Assembly (NCBI GenBank): GCA_035452965.1
Contig: DAOTCE010000015.1
Coordinates: 48,979 to 112,978, forward strand
Length of the DNA stretch: 64,000 bases
Source of the DNA: Candidatus Paceibacterota bacterium
GTDB taxonomy: Bacteria; Verrucomicrobiota; Verrucomicrobiia; Limisphaerales; UBA8199
Direction of reading: 5' to 3'
In this document: positions 26,869 through 36,867 of the stretch, in pieces
How the letters are laid out: each line of letters begins with the position of its first letter
How positions within the stretch are numbered: position 1 is the first letter of the stretch
Position numbers and translations under genes: made by a program
Notes under the pieces: generated by a model
The model's input: the letters and a program-made list of their open reading frames with translations, nothing else
Told to the model about the DNA's origin: nothing
The model's database searches: none

Positions 26869-29102
26869 GCGGGATAGTCCAGCGCCTCCGGGATCATGAC
26901 CTTGGTCAGCGCGTCGGCCGCGCGGTCTTTGGCCAGGCGCGCGCCAGTAAGGCAACCGTCGAGCTTGGCGCGGAGGCGGACGAAGGCTTCGAGGCCGGTG
27001 AGCTTGACGCATGGGCCGGCCTTGGGCGGGTGGGATTCATTCGCCTCGGTCACGTCGGCGAAGGCGCGGGCGGAACCGTCAATCCCGGGGATGAGGCCTT
27101 CGAGTGATTCGAGTTCTTCCGCGGAGTAACACGCCCCGCAACTGGCCTCGTCCCAGCCGGGGTGCCGGTTGTAGCCGTACACCAGTTCAGCGCAGATGCG
27201 GCCGGCTTCGCCTGCGGCGCGGGCGCTCTGCACGTGACAGAGGTCGGAAAGGAAGTTCACGAAGCCCGGCAGGCCATCTGCCAGCGCGGGATTGGCCGCG
27301 CCCTTCTCCTCAAGCTCTCGGAGGTCGAGAATAAACTGCCGCGCGGCCAGCAGCCAGCACAGCGCGTCGGCCAGCGGGAAGGTGACACTCTGGCGGCTCT
27401 TGTGGTAGAGCTTGGCGCCGTCGGCGTCGGCGGCGGCCTGCAGGTGGTTGAGCGTCCACAGCCAAAGCTTCATGGCGGTGGCGAGTGTGCAGGCGCCGGT
27501 GCCGGGGCGGAGAGAGGCGATTTGGGCCATCTCGGCGACCCAATCCTGGAACTGGGCGAGGAACAGCTCATTGGTCATGGTGAGCGACAGCTGGAGGCGC
27601 TGGACGGCCTCCGGGCCCTCGTAGGTGGCTTCGAGCTGGGCGTCCATCCACTTCTGACCCAGGAAGCCCGGGCAATCCTCAGTGACGCCGTAGCCGCCCA
27701 TGAGGCTGACGGCTTCGCGCATCATGTTGGCGCCGTGGCCGGTGTTCCAGAGCTTGCAGGCGGGGCATAGCACATTGGCTTGCGAATCGAGCAGCGCAAA
27801 TTGCACGAGCGGCTCGCCTTTCAATGCCTCAAGCCGTTTCTCGTCGCGCGCGCCCGCGGGTTTCGCAGCCAGCTGCAACATCTCCAGGGCATCCTGCTGA
27901 AACTTCCCCAGAGCTTTAAAAGCAGCGCGCCCTGTGAGCTGTTTCGCCGCGAGCATCTCGTCCTTGTGCCGCTCCAGTGGATCAAGCGCATCAAACAGCC
28001 TGGCCGCGGCAAAGCCAAGCGACGCGCTCGCCTCGCCCGTGGCCCAAACATCCACCAAACGGTGCAGCACGTCTTCCTTTTGCTGCAGGCCCAGTTCATA
28101 GCGCGGCGTGCCCGGCGCACCCTGTCCGCCCCGGAATCGGCGGCGGGCATACATCACCACTGGCTCAATGGCCGAAAGCAGCTTTGCGGAGGTCATCAGC
28201 CCGACCGTGACGCGCGTGCGGCGGAAGACGGCCTCGATGATTTCGCCGTGGGAATAACGCGGAATGATCACGCCGTCCTTGACGGTGTAGCCACCGATGA
28301 TCCGGTTGGCGGGCACGCGGACGTTCAGCACCGGATCGCGCGTGGAGGAGAGTTGGTGCACCAGCTTTTTGGTAGGCGTCCCACGATCCCAGGAGCCGGG
28401 GTCGGTGTCTTCGAGGATGATCATGCAGGAGCCCTTGAGACGCTTGTCATCCGAGTCAACGGCAGCGGTAACCACGTTGGCGAAACCCATGTTGGTGATA
28501 AAGCGGCCACGCTTCTCGACCTGGAGAAGCGGCTCCTGGCCGTCTTTCCATTCCGCGATGCGCACTTTGCCCGCCAGCATGCCGGTTTCCACCCCCACGA
28601 ACGGAATCGGCTCGGTCAGTGCGAAGGCGGCGCGGATTTGCTGCCGGTTCTCGCCGGGTTTGGGGGGCGCGGCGGAGGCCAGGTAGCGCGCACGTTGCTC
28701 CGGTGTGCCGCGCTCATGGATCGGCGCCAGGCCGAGGTTGCCCGCCAGGCTCGACGTGGCCGCGCCGGCATCAACCCAGGAAAGCTCGAACGCAATCAGG
28801 GCCAGTGCCAGGTTCTTCGGCCCTTCGATGAACCCGCCGTATTGGGGGTCAAGAAAGGCGGCGGTGATGCCGCTCTCGTCAAACGCCGCCAGCAGGCTGG
28901 CTTTCTCAGGTGTCCATTCATGGGAGTTGCGCGCGCCTTGGGCGACCAGCCGGGCCACGGGGCCGCGCGCCACCGTCCGGCTCGACTGGACGAGCATGGC
29001 AAGGTCATAGCGGTCGGCAAAGCGCCACATAACCTGGCGCAGGTCGTCTCCGGGCAAGGTTTGGAGTGTCGGGATCGCTTTGGTGTCGGCGGCAGCAGGC
29101 AT
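26865..29102 (-). CDS. acyl-CoA dehydrogenase family protein, long form
   Basis: 745 residues, against 380-600 for common members. The flavin-binding middle domain (FALTEPIPFVGVETG, FITNMGFANVVTAAV), the helical C-terminal domain (RRTRVTVGLMTSAKLLSAI), the ANMMREAVSLMGGYGVTED helix and the catalytic-base loop (QLEATYEGPEAVQRLQL, where a Glu follows the Tyr) are all present. The final ~190 residues are an additional helical region, as in very-long-chain enzymes, with a small Cys-containing stretch (DEASCGACYSAEELE). It presumably oxidises an acyl-CoA and hands electrons to ETF and then to the ETF:quinone oxidoreductase whose gene overlaps its stop. The chain length or substrate is not readable. 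Confidence 0.9.
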   Translation of the reverse strand: MPAAADTKAIPTLQTLPGDDLRQVMWRFADRYDLAMLVQSSRTVARGPVARLVAQGARNSHEWTPEKASLLAAFDESGITAAFLDPQYGGFIEGPKNLALALIAFELSWVDAGAATSSLAGNLGLAPIHERGTPEQRARYLASAAPPKPGENRQQIRAAFALTEPIPFVGVETGMLAGKVRIAEWKDGQEPLLQVEKRGRFITNMGFANVVTAAVDSDDKRLKGSCMIILEDTDPGSWDRGTPTKKLVHQLSSTRDPVLNVRVPANRIIGGYTVKDGVIIPRYSHGEIIEAVFRRTRVTVGLMTSAKLLSAIEPVVMYARRRFRGGQGAPGTPRYELGLQQKEDVLHRLVDVWATGEASASLGFAAARLFDALDPLERHKDEMLAAKQLTGRAAFKALGKFQQDALEMLQLAAKPAGARDEKRLEALKGEPLVQFALLDSQANVLCPACKLWNTGHGANMMREAVSLMGGYGVTEDCPGFLGQKWMDAQLEATYEGPEAVQRLQLSLTMTNELFLAQFQDWVAEMAQIASLRPGTGACTLATAMKLWLWTLNHLQAAADADGAKLYHKSRQSVTFPLADALCWLLAARQFILDLRELEEKGAANPALADGLPGFVNFLSDLCHVQSARAAGEAGRICAELVYGYNRHPGWDEASCGACYSAEELESLEGLIPGIDGSARAFADVTEANESHPPKAGPCVKLTGLEAFVRLRAKLDGCLTGARLAKDRAADALTKVMIPEALDYPA

Positions 29103-29582
29103 AAATGGTCGTTGTGATTGAACAGACTTAAGTATTCAGCATCACGCGCTCTTGCCGGGCTTACTCAGTGCGCGGTGCGCGAGGCGGGTTATCTTTTAGG
29201 CAATCCGAAGCCGGGACGCAAGTCAAAGCCCGATGTGTATTGTCGCCTATCCCCTCTCTTGGCCGGGTCGTCCGTGCCAAATCGCGACGGCTGGCGGCCC
29301 ACGTTTAGTGCCCCATTGTCCCCACCCCGACGGAAGAAACTTCCGCCATCTCCCAGCGAGCCAGCCAGCCGTACGCGAAACAAGCCCCCGTCTTCTCCGT
29401 GCTCCTAATACCCATAGACCCACAACCAGCCTTAGCACGAACAAGACACCTGGCGACCATTCGCCAATGGTGAGTGGGTAAATAACAAATCCGGAGCGGC
29501 CTGTCTGTCAGGGCAGGGCCGCGACTTTTTGTAGGGTTTAACCCTACAGGCCTGATCGGCGACCGGACGGCTTGAAAACAGA
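29103..29582. other. 480-bp intergenic region, no gene seen
   Basis: It lies between the start of the acyl-CoA dehydrogenase gene and the stop of the response regulator gene. It contains a small perfect hairpin (GTAGGG ... CCCTAC, about 29533-29549) preceded, not followed, by a T-run on the plus strand. I see no supported gene. Confidence 0.5.
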
Positions 29583-30263
29583 TCACCTCCTGTGGACCCA
29601 TTCTATCGCTCGCTGCAGCAGCTCGTTGCCATCCTTGAGATTTAGTTTTTCCTTGATGCGCGCGCGGTAGGTTTCGACGGTCTTCGGCGCGATGTGCAGA
29701 CAGGCGGCGATCTCATTTGTACTTATCCCATGCCCGATGTGCTCGAACACCTTGAATTCGCGGTCTGTCAGGACTTCGGCGGGGGTGGCAGGGCCGGGAC
29801 TGGGATGTTTGCCCAGCCCGAGGATAATACGGGAAGACACCTTGTCAGTGAGGTAAATCTCACCAGCCAGGACGCGCCGGATGGCAACGAGTATATTGCG
29901 CGTGGCCTCCTGCTTGGTGATATAACCCAAAGCACCGGCGCGGATAACCCGCTCGGCGTATAACGATTCGTCTTGCATGGAGACGACCAACATCCGCACG
30001 TTGGGCCAGCGGCTCTTGATATCCTTGATTAACTCCAAGCCATCGGAGTTCTTGAGGGTAAGATCAATGATTGCCAGGTCGGGCTTCCGGGCGCTGATCG
30101 CGGCGATCGCATCGTTCCGATCTTCGGCTTCGCCGGAAACAGCCAGATCAGCCTCGTGATTAATGAGCTCGGTCAGGCGCTCCCGCACGATGGGGTGATC
30201 ATCCACGAGCAAGATCTGTGTGCGTTTTTTGGCGCGAGGCATGGGGGGTGGTTTGCTGCGCAT
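29583..30263 (-). CDS. NarL/FixJ-type response regulator with LuxR HTH output
   Basis: About 226 residues from the ATG at 30263, 11 bp after the kinase stop; the ATG at 30242 is also possible. The receiver domain spans ~10-130 with acidic pocket (ILLVDDHP), phospho-acceptor Asp (DLAIIDLTLKNSDGLELI), conserved Ser (MLVVSMQD) and Lys (GYITKQEA). The LuxR-type HTH is at ~160-225 (VLTDREFKVFEHIGHGISTN, APKTVETYRARIKEKL). It follows a HisKA_3-type kinase in the same direction, so the two form one two-component system; the kinase should phosphorylate the Asp and the HTH bind promoters. Target genes are unknown. Confidence 0.93.
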   Translation of the reverse strand: MRSKPPPMPRAKKRTQILLVDDHPIVRERLTELINHEADLAVSGEAEDRNDAIAAISARKPDLAIIDLTLKNSDGLELIKDIKSRWPNVRMLVVSMQDESLYAERVIRAGALGYITKQEATRNILVAIRRVLAGEIYLTDKVSSRIILGLGKHPSPGPATPAEVLTDREFKVFEHIGHGISTNEIAACLHIAPKTVETYRARIKEKLNLKDGNELLQRAIEWVHRR

Positions 30264-30274
30264 AAGGCGATTGT

Positions 30275-33200
30275 CTAGCTGCGGTGGCGGGGCACGCAAC
30301 AAGAAACTAACGTCCCCCCCCGCCGGCCACGGCTGAGCCGAAGAGTGCCGCCGATGCTGCGGGCGCGGTAGGCCATCATGTGCAATCCCATGCCCATGGC
30401 CTTGGCCCGCGCGGCGGAAGCAAGGCCCGATCCGTTATCCTCGATGGCCAACTCTATCCTATCGGCACAGGTGCGGAGGCGAATGAATATGCTGCGAGCA
30501 TGGCTGTGCTTAATGGCGTTGGCGACGGCCTCCTGCGCAATCCGGTAGAGGTGCGTGGCCATAACGGTATCACCCACGGCACCGTCGCCTTGGCAGGAAA
30601 AACGGCACCGCACTTTGAAGCGGCGACAGGTAGCTTTGGCCAGCTCTCTCAAAGCCGGCGGCAAGCCCTCGGATTCCAACCTCACCGGGAACAAGCCGCG
30701 GGACAGTTGTCGGGACTCAGTAATTGCCTGGTCCAGGTAATTGATGATGCGCCGCGCCGTTTTGGCCTGGGGGTGGCGATAGCGGGACAGTTCACGATGC
30801 AGCAAGGTCGCGTCAAACGCCACGCCCACCAACTGCTGGCATAGGCCGTCGTGAATGTCCTGCCCGATGTGCGCCTGTTGGCGGTCGCTGATATCGAGAA
30901 CCTGCCGTTCCAGCCGGGAACGCTCGTTCTCAGCTTGAATGCGCGCGATGGCGCCGGCGGCCTGTGCCGCTATAGCTTCGATGACAATCCGGGTCTGGAG
31001 TGGGATATTGTCGTTCACGTTTGAGGATACCGCGAGCGCGCCGAGAGCCGTCTTCTCGTGGCAAAGTGGAACGAGGGCTATGGCTTGCAGCCCCTCGCGG
31101 GTGCGGGCAGTGTCGTGGTCAATGGGCAAGTCACGATAAAGGGTGAAGATTGGCTTGCCGCGGCGTATCAGCCGCATCTGTGGGCTGTCGGACGCCCAAT
31201 GCGAAACGGCCTTGACGAAGTCCGGCGATCTGCCGCGATGGACTGCTACGTCCATCCCGCCCGTGGCAGAATTGAGCAGGTAAACGGCGCCGGAATCCAG
31301 TCCGCCAATTTGTATGGCAAGCTCGATCAGCTTTTCTAGAGCCACGGTTAGATCGGTGGTCAGGCTGAAGCTGACACCGAGATCGCGTTGCGCCCGGAGT
31401 AAAATCTCTGTCCGTTTGCGTTCTGTAATGTCTCGCGCGATGCCCACTGTGCCGATGATCTTGTCATGTTGGTTGAAGATTGGAGCCTTGATGCTCTCAA
31501 ACCACTGAACCTGGCCTTCGGCGCCAATGAACGACATCTCGGACCTTAGGGTCTTGCGCGTGCGCCTTACTTTTGCGTCTTCACGCGCCGCGCGGTCGGC
31601 CTCCTGCGGGGCAAACTCACCGATCGTTTTGCCTGTCACCGTTTCGATCCGCTGCCCATAGAATCGGGCGAAGGCCTCATTACATGCCAGATAAAGGCCC
31701 TTTGAGTCCTTCAGCCAGGCTGGGTCCGGAATGTTGTCGAGAATGGCCTCCTGCCGGCTTTCGGCCAACCGCAGCGCCTCCTCGGTCCGCCTGCGCTCAG
31801 TGATGTCCTGGACCATAACCAGGAGGTGGGGTTGGCCGCCGCTCACAAAACGCGTCAGGTGGCAATCCAGCCAGGCGCACTTGCCGTAGTGAGTGAGACC
31901 GTGGACCTCGCGTGACTGGGGTTGTGGGTGGTTTAGTGCGGCCTCGGCCAGGGATAATAGCCCTGTCTTCTTCCAACCTTCCATGCCTCGGAAATTGTCC
32001 TGAAGCAATTCGCGGACGGTGCCTCCCACGGCTTTGGCCAGAGCCTCATTGACAAAAATGCACTCGCCGGAGGCCTTGTAAGCCCCGATCCCCATGGTAG
32101 CCGCGGCGAGCATCCTCTCATTCAGGTCCAGAGCATCAATCAGTTGCTGTTCTGCGTTCTTCCTGTCGGTAACGTCGCGACAGACCCCCATGACTGAACC
32201 GACTATCTGGTCGTCGCCAAACAACGGCACCAAGTGTATGGCAATCCATCGTTTCCCAGCCGGATAGCTATCGAGGACTTCCCGGTGAGCGGGCTGACCC
32301 GTTGTAAACACGCCTTCCACAGCCTGAGCGTGGCCAAGCCCCACCTTGGAGGGGTGCAGTTCGCGCAACGGCTGTCCGATCAGATTCGCCGGTTGGCAAT
32401 TCCACAAACCCGCCGCGGCAGCGTTGGCATACCTCACCCTATGGTCCCGGTCCAAAATGAAGATGACGTCCGGGGATGATTCGGCCAGGGCCCGGTAGCG
32501 CTCTTCGCTGGCCTGCAGCGCCTCCCGGGCAAGCTTGCGGTCCGTAATGTCCTCCAGCACCCCGTCAATCCAGTCTACTGCCCCGTCGGCACCTCGGTGG
32601 ACAGTGGCACTTACCGAGGCATGCATATGCGTGCCGTCCTTTTTCTTGAGCCGAACCTCATAATCCGCAACCGCGCCCTCGCGCATCAGACGCGCCACGA
32701 GCTTTAGTCGCTCTCCAGGGTCCTGATAGGTGTCGGCCACGTTGAGTTTCTGGAACTCCTCCACCGAGTCATAACCCTGCATTTTGGCCAGCGCCGGATT
32801 GACTTGAAGAAACTTGCCCCGGGAACCTGGGGTGTTGCGGTACACTCCCACGTTGAGGTTGTTGACCAGCGAGCGGTAACGTTCCTCGCTTTCGGCCAGC
32901 GCCTTGTTGGCAGCCTGCAGTTCTGCTGTCCGCTCATTTACGCGTTGTTCGAGTTGGTCGTGCGCCTGCCGGAGCGCCGCGTTGGCCGTCTGCAATTCGG
33001 CGGTGCGTTCCTGGATGCGGCGTTCCAGCGTGTCATTCGCGTCGCGCAGCAGCGCCGTGGCGCGAAGGCGTTCCAAAGCGCCGCCGCAATAATCGGTCAG
33101 CGCCTGGAGTGTCTGCAGGTCATCCGGGGTGTAGGCATTGTGCGCGTAGCTCTGGATCGAGAGCACACCGACGGTTCGCCCCTCGCGGCGCAGGGGAACG

Positions 33201-35968
33201 TACATCAGGGAAGCGGACAGGCGCTCCATGTCGCCGAAGGCCACGAACTCGTTTCCTTGCATGTCGGCGGCAGTGCGCAGAATCAACTCCGGACCGTTTT
33301 GCATGATCCGGCGCATGATGGGCGGTGGCGGGCTGTCGGGGTAGGGCGGGGGTACCTCGCGTCGCTCGCCGTCCACCAGATCAACGAGCAGCACGGAGTC
33401 GAGGCAGTCACGCTCTGGGGAGTACACTTGGAGCACGGCGGCGTCCCACTTCCAGAGTTGGTCGGCGGCGGCAAGGACAGCCCTGGCTGCCGCCCGAGGG
33501 TCTTCCGTCTCGTTGAGCCTGGCCCCCAGCGAGAGCAGCGCCTCTTTGGCCCGATCGGCGCGCTTGCGTTCGGTGATGTCCCGGACAAAGCCGAATACCC
33601 GCGGATCGTCGACAGCCAAGGAGGAAGCGCTGATCTCCACCTGTATTTCGCGGCCGTCTTTGCGGCGGAGACGAGTCTCAAAGCTGTCGCCGCGCATACT
33701 GACGATTCGTGCCAGGTGCCGCGCCGTTTCCTCCGGGCTTTCCTTGGCTTCGAGGTCGAAAATGCGCAGCTGGAGCAATTCCTCGCGACTGTAGCCGGTC
33801 ATGCGAGAATATGCTTCGTTGACGTCGGAGATCACCCCGAGGCGATCAGGAGAGACCTCGACGGCATGAAAGCCGTCCATTGTCGTGTCCAGTATGGTGC
33901 GGTTCAGCTCCTCGCTCTTTTGGCGCGCCTTCTCGGCGCGGATGCGCTCCAGCGCGCCGCCGCAGTAGTCAGCCAGGGCCTGAAGCGTGAGCAGGTCGTC
34001 CGGCGTATAGGCATTGGCCGCGTAGCTCTGGATGGAGAGCATTCCGACAGGCTGATCGTCACGGTGCAGGGGGACGCACATGACCGAAGCGGAAACACGT
34101 GAGAGGTCTCCGAATCGGAATACATCCACAGGTGGCGGGTCGCCTGCCTGGTGGAGCATCAACTCCCCCCCCTGGCTCATGATGCGGCGCATTCTGGCAG
34201 TGGGGGCGCCGGCCGGGAGCGAGGGAACGACTTCGCAACGCTTTCCCTCCACGACGTCGCAGAACAGCACGGGCTCCGCCCGGTCCGAATCCGGGGAATA
34301 GAGGCTGAGCGTGGCGCTATCCCATTGCCAGAGCTGGTCGGCCGCGGCATAAACAGCACGGGCCACCTCGACGGAGCTTCGCGCAGCGCTTAGCTTGCCG
34401 CCCAACGACAGCAGCGCTTCCTTCATCAACTCCGTGCGCTTGCGCTCAGTGATATCGAAAGCAATGACCGCCACGCGGCTGACATTTCCGGCCCCGTCGA
34501 AAACAGGGCTGGTGAGGTTGAAGTAGTGATGGCCTGCACGCTCATCCTCGAATTGGATCGGTCTGCGGGTGTGAAGGTTCTCCTCAAACACCGCTTTCCG
34601 CTCGGCATTGACGTTGCCCGGCAGCAGGCGGAACATGTCCTTGCCCGGGAGCTCATCCTCGGGAACGCCCAAGCGGCTGCCCATGGTGCGGTTGGCGACG
34701 ATGATCTTGCCTGTTTGGTCCAGCAAACAGGCGGGGGTCGGCAGAGCAGCCATGAACGCCCACAGGTTGTCTTCACTTTGCCGCAGGGCGGCTTCCGCCC
34801 TCTGCCGGTCGGTCACATCCTGCTCGACGGCGATGTAGCTCACTCGGCCCTGCATTTCCACCCGGCTGATGTGCGCCTCGCAAGTGATGATCTTGCCGTC
34901 TTTGCGCCGGTTGTTAAATGTTCTCCGCCATGTTCCGGTGGTCTGCAAAGCCACCAACACCTTCCGCATGTTCGCAGTTGCCTCAGGCGCGGGGAACGTG
35001 CTGAGCATGCTGACTGGTCGTCCAACCATTTCGTTGCGCTGGTAACCCCAGATTCGTTCAGCCGCCGGGTTCATCTGCTGTATTACGCCCATTTCGTCAG
35101 TGACCAGCACTCCCTCAGCCATGTTCTCCAGGATGGTTGCCTGCGTTTGAAGCGTTTCCCGGGTCTTCTTCCGCTCGGTGATGTCGTCGGCGATTCCGGC
35201 GACGCGATAGACCTCCCCTTGCTGGTTGCGCACCGGGAAGCCGCGGTCCCGGATCCAGCGCACACTTCCATCCGGTCGCAGAATGCGGTACTCGACGTCG
35301 TAGGTGCCGCTCGCCTGTTCGGTTTGAGCGCGGCGGAGTACTTCAGCGCGGTCTGCGGGGTGCACCGCCGCCAGCCAGGCCCTGGGCTCGCGATAGAGAT
35401 CTGCGCACTTTCTGCCCCAGATCCGCTCGTAGCCCGGGCTGATGTAGATCATCCGGTCCTTGGGTATGTCTGTCAGCCAGAAGACCTCCGCAATGTTGTT
35501 GATGACCTGTTCGAAACGCTCGATTATCTCCGTAAGCCGGGCCGATGTGGCCCGATGCTTCTCCGCCTCCGTCTTCCACTGCGCCGTCCGTTCCTCCACC
35601 ACCCTTTCCAGGTGCCTCGTGAGCTGCGTTACCTCCGCCACCAGCCACGCGATCGCCAGGTAAAGCACGAGCCGGCTAAACCCATTCCAAAGCAGCATCG
35701 AGGTACCCAGGGTTGGGCGGACCACCACCCATTCCACAGCCGAGCCCAGCCCGCTAGCCACGACTGCGGCTAGTATCCCTGGCCCCCGGCCGGCTCCCCA
35801 AGCCATGAAACTAACCCCCAGCAGATAGAACAAGGCAAAGGTGGTGCCAACAGGTGTGGCATAATCGGCCAGACAAACACCCAGCATATAGCCCAACCCG
35901 ATGCCGCCAACAGTGAGGGGTGACAGCCGTTGGACCCGGGCTGTCAGGCTGCCAATCAGGACCTTCAT
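30275..35968 (-). CDS. giant multi-PAS/GAF hybrid-input sensor histidine kinase (NarX/DegS-type core)
   Basis: 1,897 residues. Four or so membrane segments span ~18-115 (LTVGGIGLGYMLGVCL, FALFYLLGVSFMAW, ILAAVVASGLGSAV, LVLYLAIAWLVAEV). About eight PAS/PAC units follow (roughly 150-270, 275-395, 400-510, 690-810, 1055-1180, 1185-1300, 1305-1420, 1430-1545), most ending in a DITERK-type motif, with GAF domains near 515-685, 815-985 and 1550-1690 and coiled coil at ~985-1050. The core is HisKA_3 (phospho-acceptor His in GQDIHDGLCQQL) and a GHKL ATPase (EAVANAIKHSHA, IEDNGSGL, GMGLHMMAYR). It partners the regulator just downstream. The signal is unknown; no haem or chromophore site is evident. 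Confidence 0.93.
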   Translation of the reverse strand: MKVLIGSLTARVQRLSPLTVGGIGLGYMLGVCLADYATPVGTTFALFYLLGVSFMAWGAGRGPGILAAVVASGLGSAVEWVVVRPTLGTSMLLWNGFSRLVLYLAIAWLVAEVTQLTRHLERVVEERTAQWKTEAEKHRATSARLTEIIERFEQVINNIAEVFWLTDIPKDRMIYISPGYERIWGRKCADLYREPRAWLAAVHPADRAEVLRRAQTEQASGTYDVEYRILRPDGSVRWIRDRGFPVRNQQGEVYRVAGIADDITERKKTRETLQTQATILENMAEGVLVTDEMGVIQQMNPAAERIWGYQRNEMVGRPVSMLSTFPAPEATANMRKVLVALQTTGTWRRTFNNRRKDGKIITCEAHISRVEMQGRVSYIAVEQDVTDRQRAEAALRQSEDNLWAFMAALPTPACLLDQTGKIIVANRTMGSRLGVPEDELPGKDMFRLLPGNVNAERKAVFEENLHTRRPIQFEDERAGHHYFNLTSPVFDGAGNVSRVAVIAFDITERKRTELMKEALLSLGGKLSAARSSVEVARAVYAAADQLWQWDSATLSLYSPDSDRAEPVLFCDVVEGKRCEVVPSLPAGAPTARMRRIMSQGGELMLHQAGDPPPVDVFRFGDLSRVSASVMCVPLHRDDQPVGMLSIQSYAANAYTPDDLLTLQALADYCGGALERIRAEKARQKSEELNRTILDTTMDGFHAVEVSPDRLGVISDVNEAYSRMTGYSREELLQLRIFDLEAKESPEETARHLARIVSMRGDSFETRLRRKDGREIQVEISASSLAVDDPRVFGFVRDITERKRADRAKEALLSLGARLNETEDPRAAARAVLAAADQLWKWDAAVLQVYSPERDCLDSVLLVDLVDGERREVPPPYPDSPPPPIMRRIMQNGPELILRTAADMQGNEFVAFGDMERLSASLMYVPLRREGRTVGVLSIQSYAHNAYTPDDLQTLQALTDYCGGALERLRATALLRDANDTLERRIQERTAELQTANAALRQAHDQLEQRVNERTAELQAANKALAESEERYRSLVNNLNVGVYRNTPGSRGKFLQVNPALAKMQGYDSVEEFQKLNVADTYQDPGERLKLVARLMREGAVADYEVRLKKKDGTHMHASVSATVHRGADGAVDWIDGVLEDITDRKLAREALQASEERYRALAESSPDVIFILDRDHRVRYANAAAAGLWNCQPANLIGQPLRELHPSKVGLGHAQAVEGVFTTGQPAHREVLDSYPAGKRWIAIHLVPLFGDDQIVGSVMGVCRDVTDRKNAEQQLIDALDLNERMLAAATMGIGAYKASGECIFVNEALAKAVGGTVRELLQDNFRGMEGWKKTGLLSLAEAALNHPQPQSREVHGLTHYGKCAWLDCHLTRFVSGGQPHLLVMVQDITERRRTEEALRLAESRQEAILDNIPDPAWLKDSKGLYLACNEAFARFYGQRIETVTGKTIGEFAPQEADRAAREDAKVRRTRKTLRSEMSFIGAEGQVQWFESIKAPIFNQHDKIIGTVGIARDITERKRTEILLRAQRDLGVSFSLTTDLTVALEKLIELAIQIGGLDSGAVYLLNSATGGMDVAVHRGRSPDFVKAVSHWASDSPQMRLIRRGKPIFTLYRDLPIDHDTARTREGLQAIALVPLCHEKTALGALAVSSNVNDNIPLQTRIVIEAIAAQAAGAIARIQAENERSRLERQVLDISDRQQAHIGQDIHDGLCQQLVGVAFDATLLHRELSRYRHPQAKTARRIINYLDQAITESRQLSRGLFPVRLESEGLPPALRELAKATCRRFKVRCRFSCQGDGAVGDTVMATHLYRIAQEAVANAIKHSHARSIFIRLRTCADRIELAIEDNGSGLASAARAKAMGMGLHMMAYRARSIGGTLRLSRGRRGGTLVSCCVPRHRS

Positions 35969-36098
35969 AGGCGCTCAGACTACCAACTCCGCAGCCCCCC
36001 GTTAAGCCAAAAACGAAGCCAGAAGGACCACTTCCGCCTCCGAGCGCCGCCCATCCCCGTCGCTTGCCTAAGCCATCGCCCCGCACTATTCTCCGCCG

Positions 36099-36719
36099 GT
36101 GATTGCTCTGATTGACTACGGCTCCGGCAACCTGCGCAGTGTCCACAAGGCTCTGCTCAAGGTGGGCGCAGCCGTCCGCATCGCCCGGCGGCCCGAGGAA
36201 CTGGCTGACGCGCGCGCCGTGGTCTTGCCCGGCGTCGGCGCCTTCGACGATTGCATCCAGGCCCTCCAAAAGCAGGCACTGCTGGAGGCCTCGCGGCAGT
36301 TCATCCGGTCGGGCCGCCCCTTTCTGGGCATCTGCGTGGGCTACCAGGCCCTGTTCGAACGGAGCGAGGAGTTCAACAGTTGCGCCGCCGGGATGGGCAT
36401 CTTTCAGGGCAAGGTGGTCCGCTTTGCGGGGAAGAATGGCCTCAAGGTCCCTCAGATCGGCTGGAACCAACTGGACGTCGTTAGACCCGATTGCCCCCTC
36501 TACCGTGGAATCCGCAGCGGCAGTTACGTCTACTTCGTGCATAGCTTCTTCCCAAAGCCCGCCGACAGCGGCGTCGTCGCCACCCGCACTACCTACGGCG
36601 AGACCTTCGCTTCCTCGGTCTGGCGGGACAACCTGTACGCCACGCAGTTTCACCCCGAGAAGAGCCAGAAAGTGGGCCTTCGGCTGCTCCAGAACTTCGC
36701 CGACCTGGCCGCCAAATAG
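36099..36719 (+). CDS. hisH: imidazole glycerol phosphate synthase, glutaminase subunit HisH
   Basis: 206 residues from a GTG (IALIDYGSGNLRSVHKAL), the correct family N-terminus. This is a class I glutamine amidotransferase: nucleophile Cys in FLGICVGYQALF, His/Glu of the triad in ATQFHPEKSQ, and family stretches KVPQIGWNQ and YVYFVHSFFP. HisH supplies ammonia to HisF to make imidazole glycerol phosphate and AICAR in histidine biosynthesis. No other his gene is in the window. It diverges from the sensor kinase gene across a 130-bp gap. Confidence 0.95.
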   Translation: MIALIDYGSGNLRSVHKALLKVGAAVRIARRPEELADARAVVLPGVGAFDDCIQALQKQALLEASRQFIRSGRPFLGICVGYQALFERSEEFNSCAAGMGIFQGKVVRFAGKNGLKVPQIGWNQLDVVRPDCPLYRGIRSGSYVYFVHSFFPKPADSGVVATRTTYGETFASSVWRDNLYATQFHPEKSQKVGLRLLQNFADLAAK

Positions 36720-36768
36720 GCCGCCTCCGCGCTTCGCATCCCGATTCTCGAATTAGCCGTGACGCCGC

Positions 36769-36795
36769 TTGACTCTGGCACAGACGTGCTATGTT
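36769..36795 (+). promoter_or_regulatory. candidate promoter upstream of the superoxide dismutase gene
   Basis: TTGACT at 36769-36774 and TATGTT at 36790-36795 are separated by a short 15-bp spacer, with the -10 some 72 bp before the ATG. The hexamers are good but the spacing is not ideal. Confidence 0.35.
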
Positions 36796-36867
36796 GTGAT
36801 GGTTACGTTACCCAAGAAGTTGAAGGGCTTAGGTTAAACACGCAACAACAACGACATCGCATATACT

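Noticed and set aside
27780..29117. Long open frame (445 codons) antisense to the acyl-CoA dehydrogenase gene
   Set aside because: Its translation has no domain character and its base pattern mirrors a strongly coding minus strand. Similar antisense frames at 25561-26877, 32804-34102 and 34526-35773 are rejected for the same reason: high-GC genes often give long opposite frames.
29533..29549. Perfect small hairpin GTAGGG...CCCTAC as terminator of the response-regulator operon
   Set aside because: On the minus strand it is followed by A residues, not T; the T-run lies on the wrong side for either direction of intrinsic termination.
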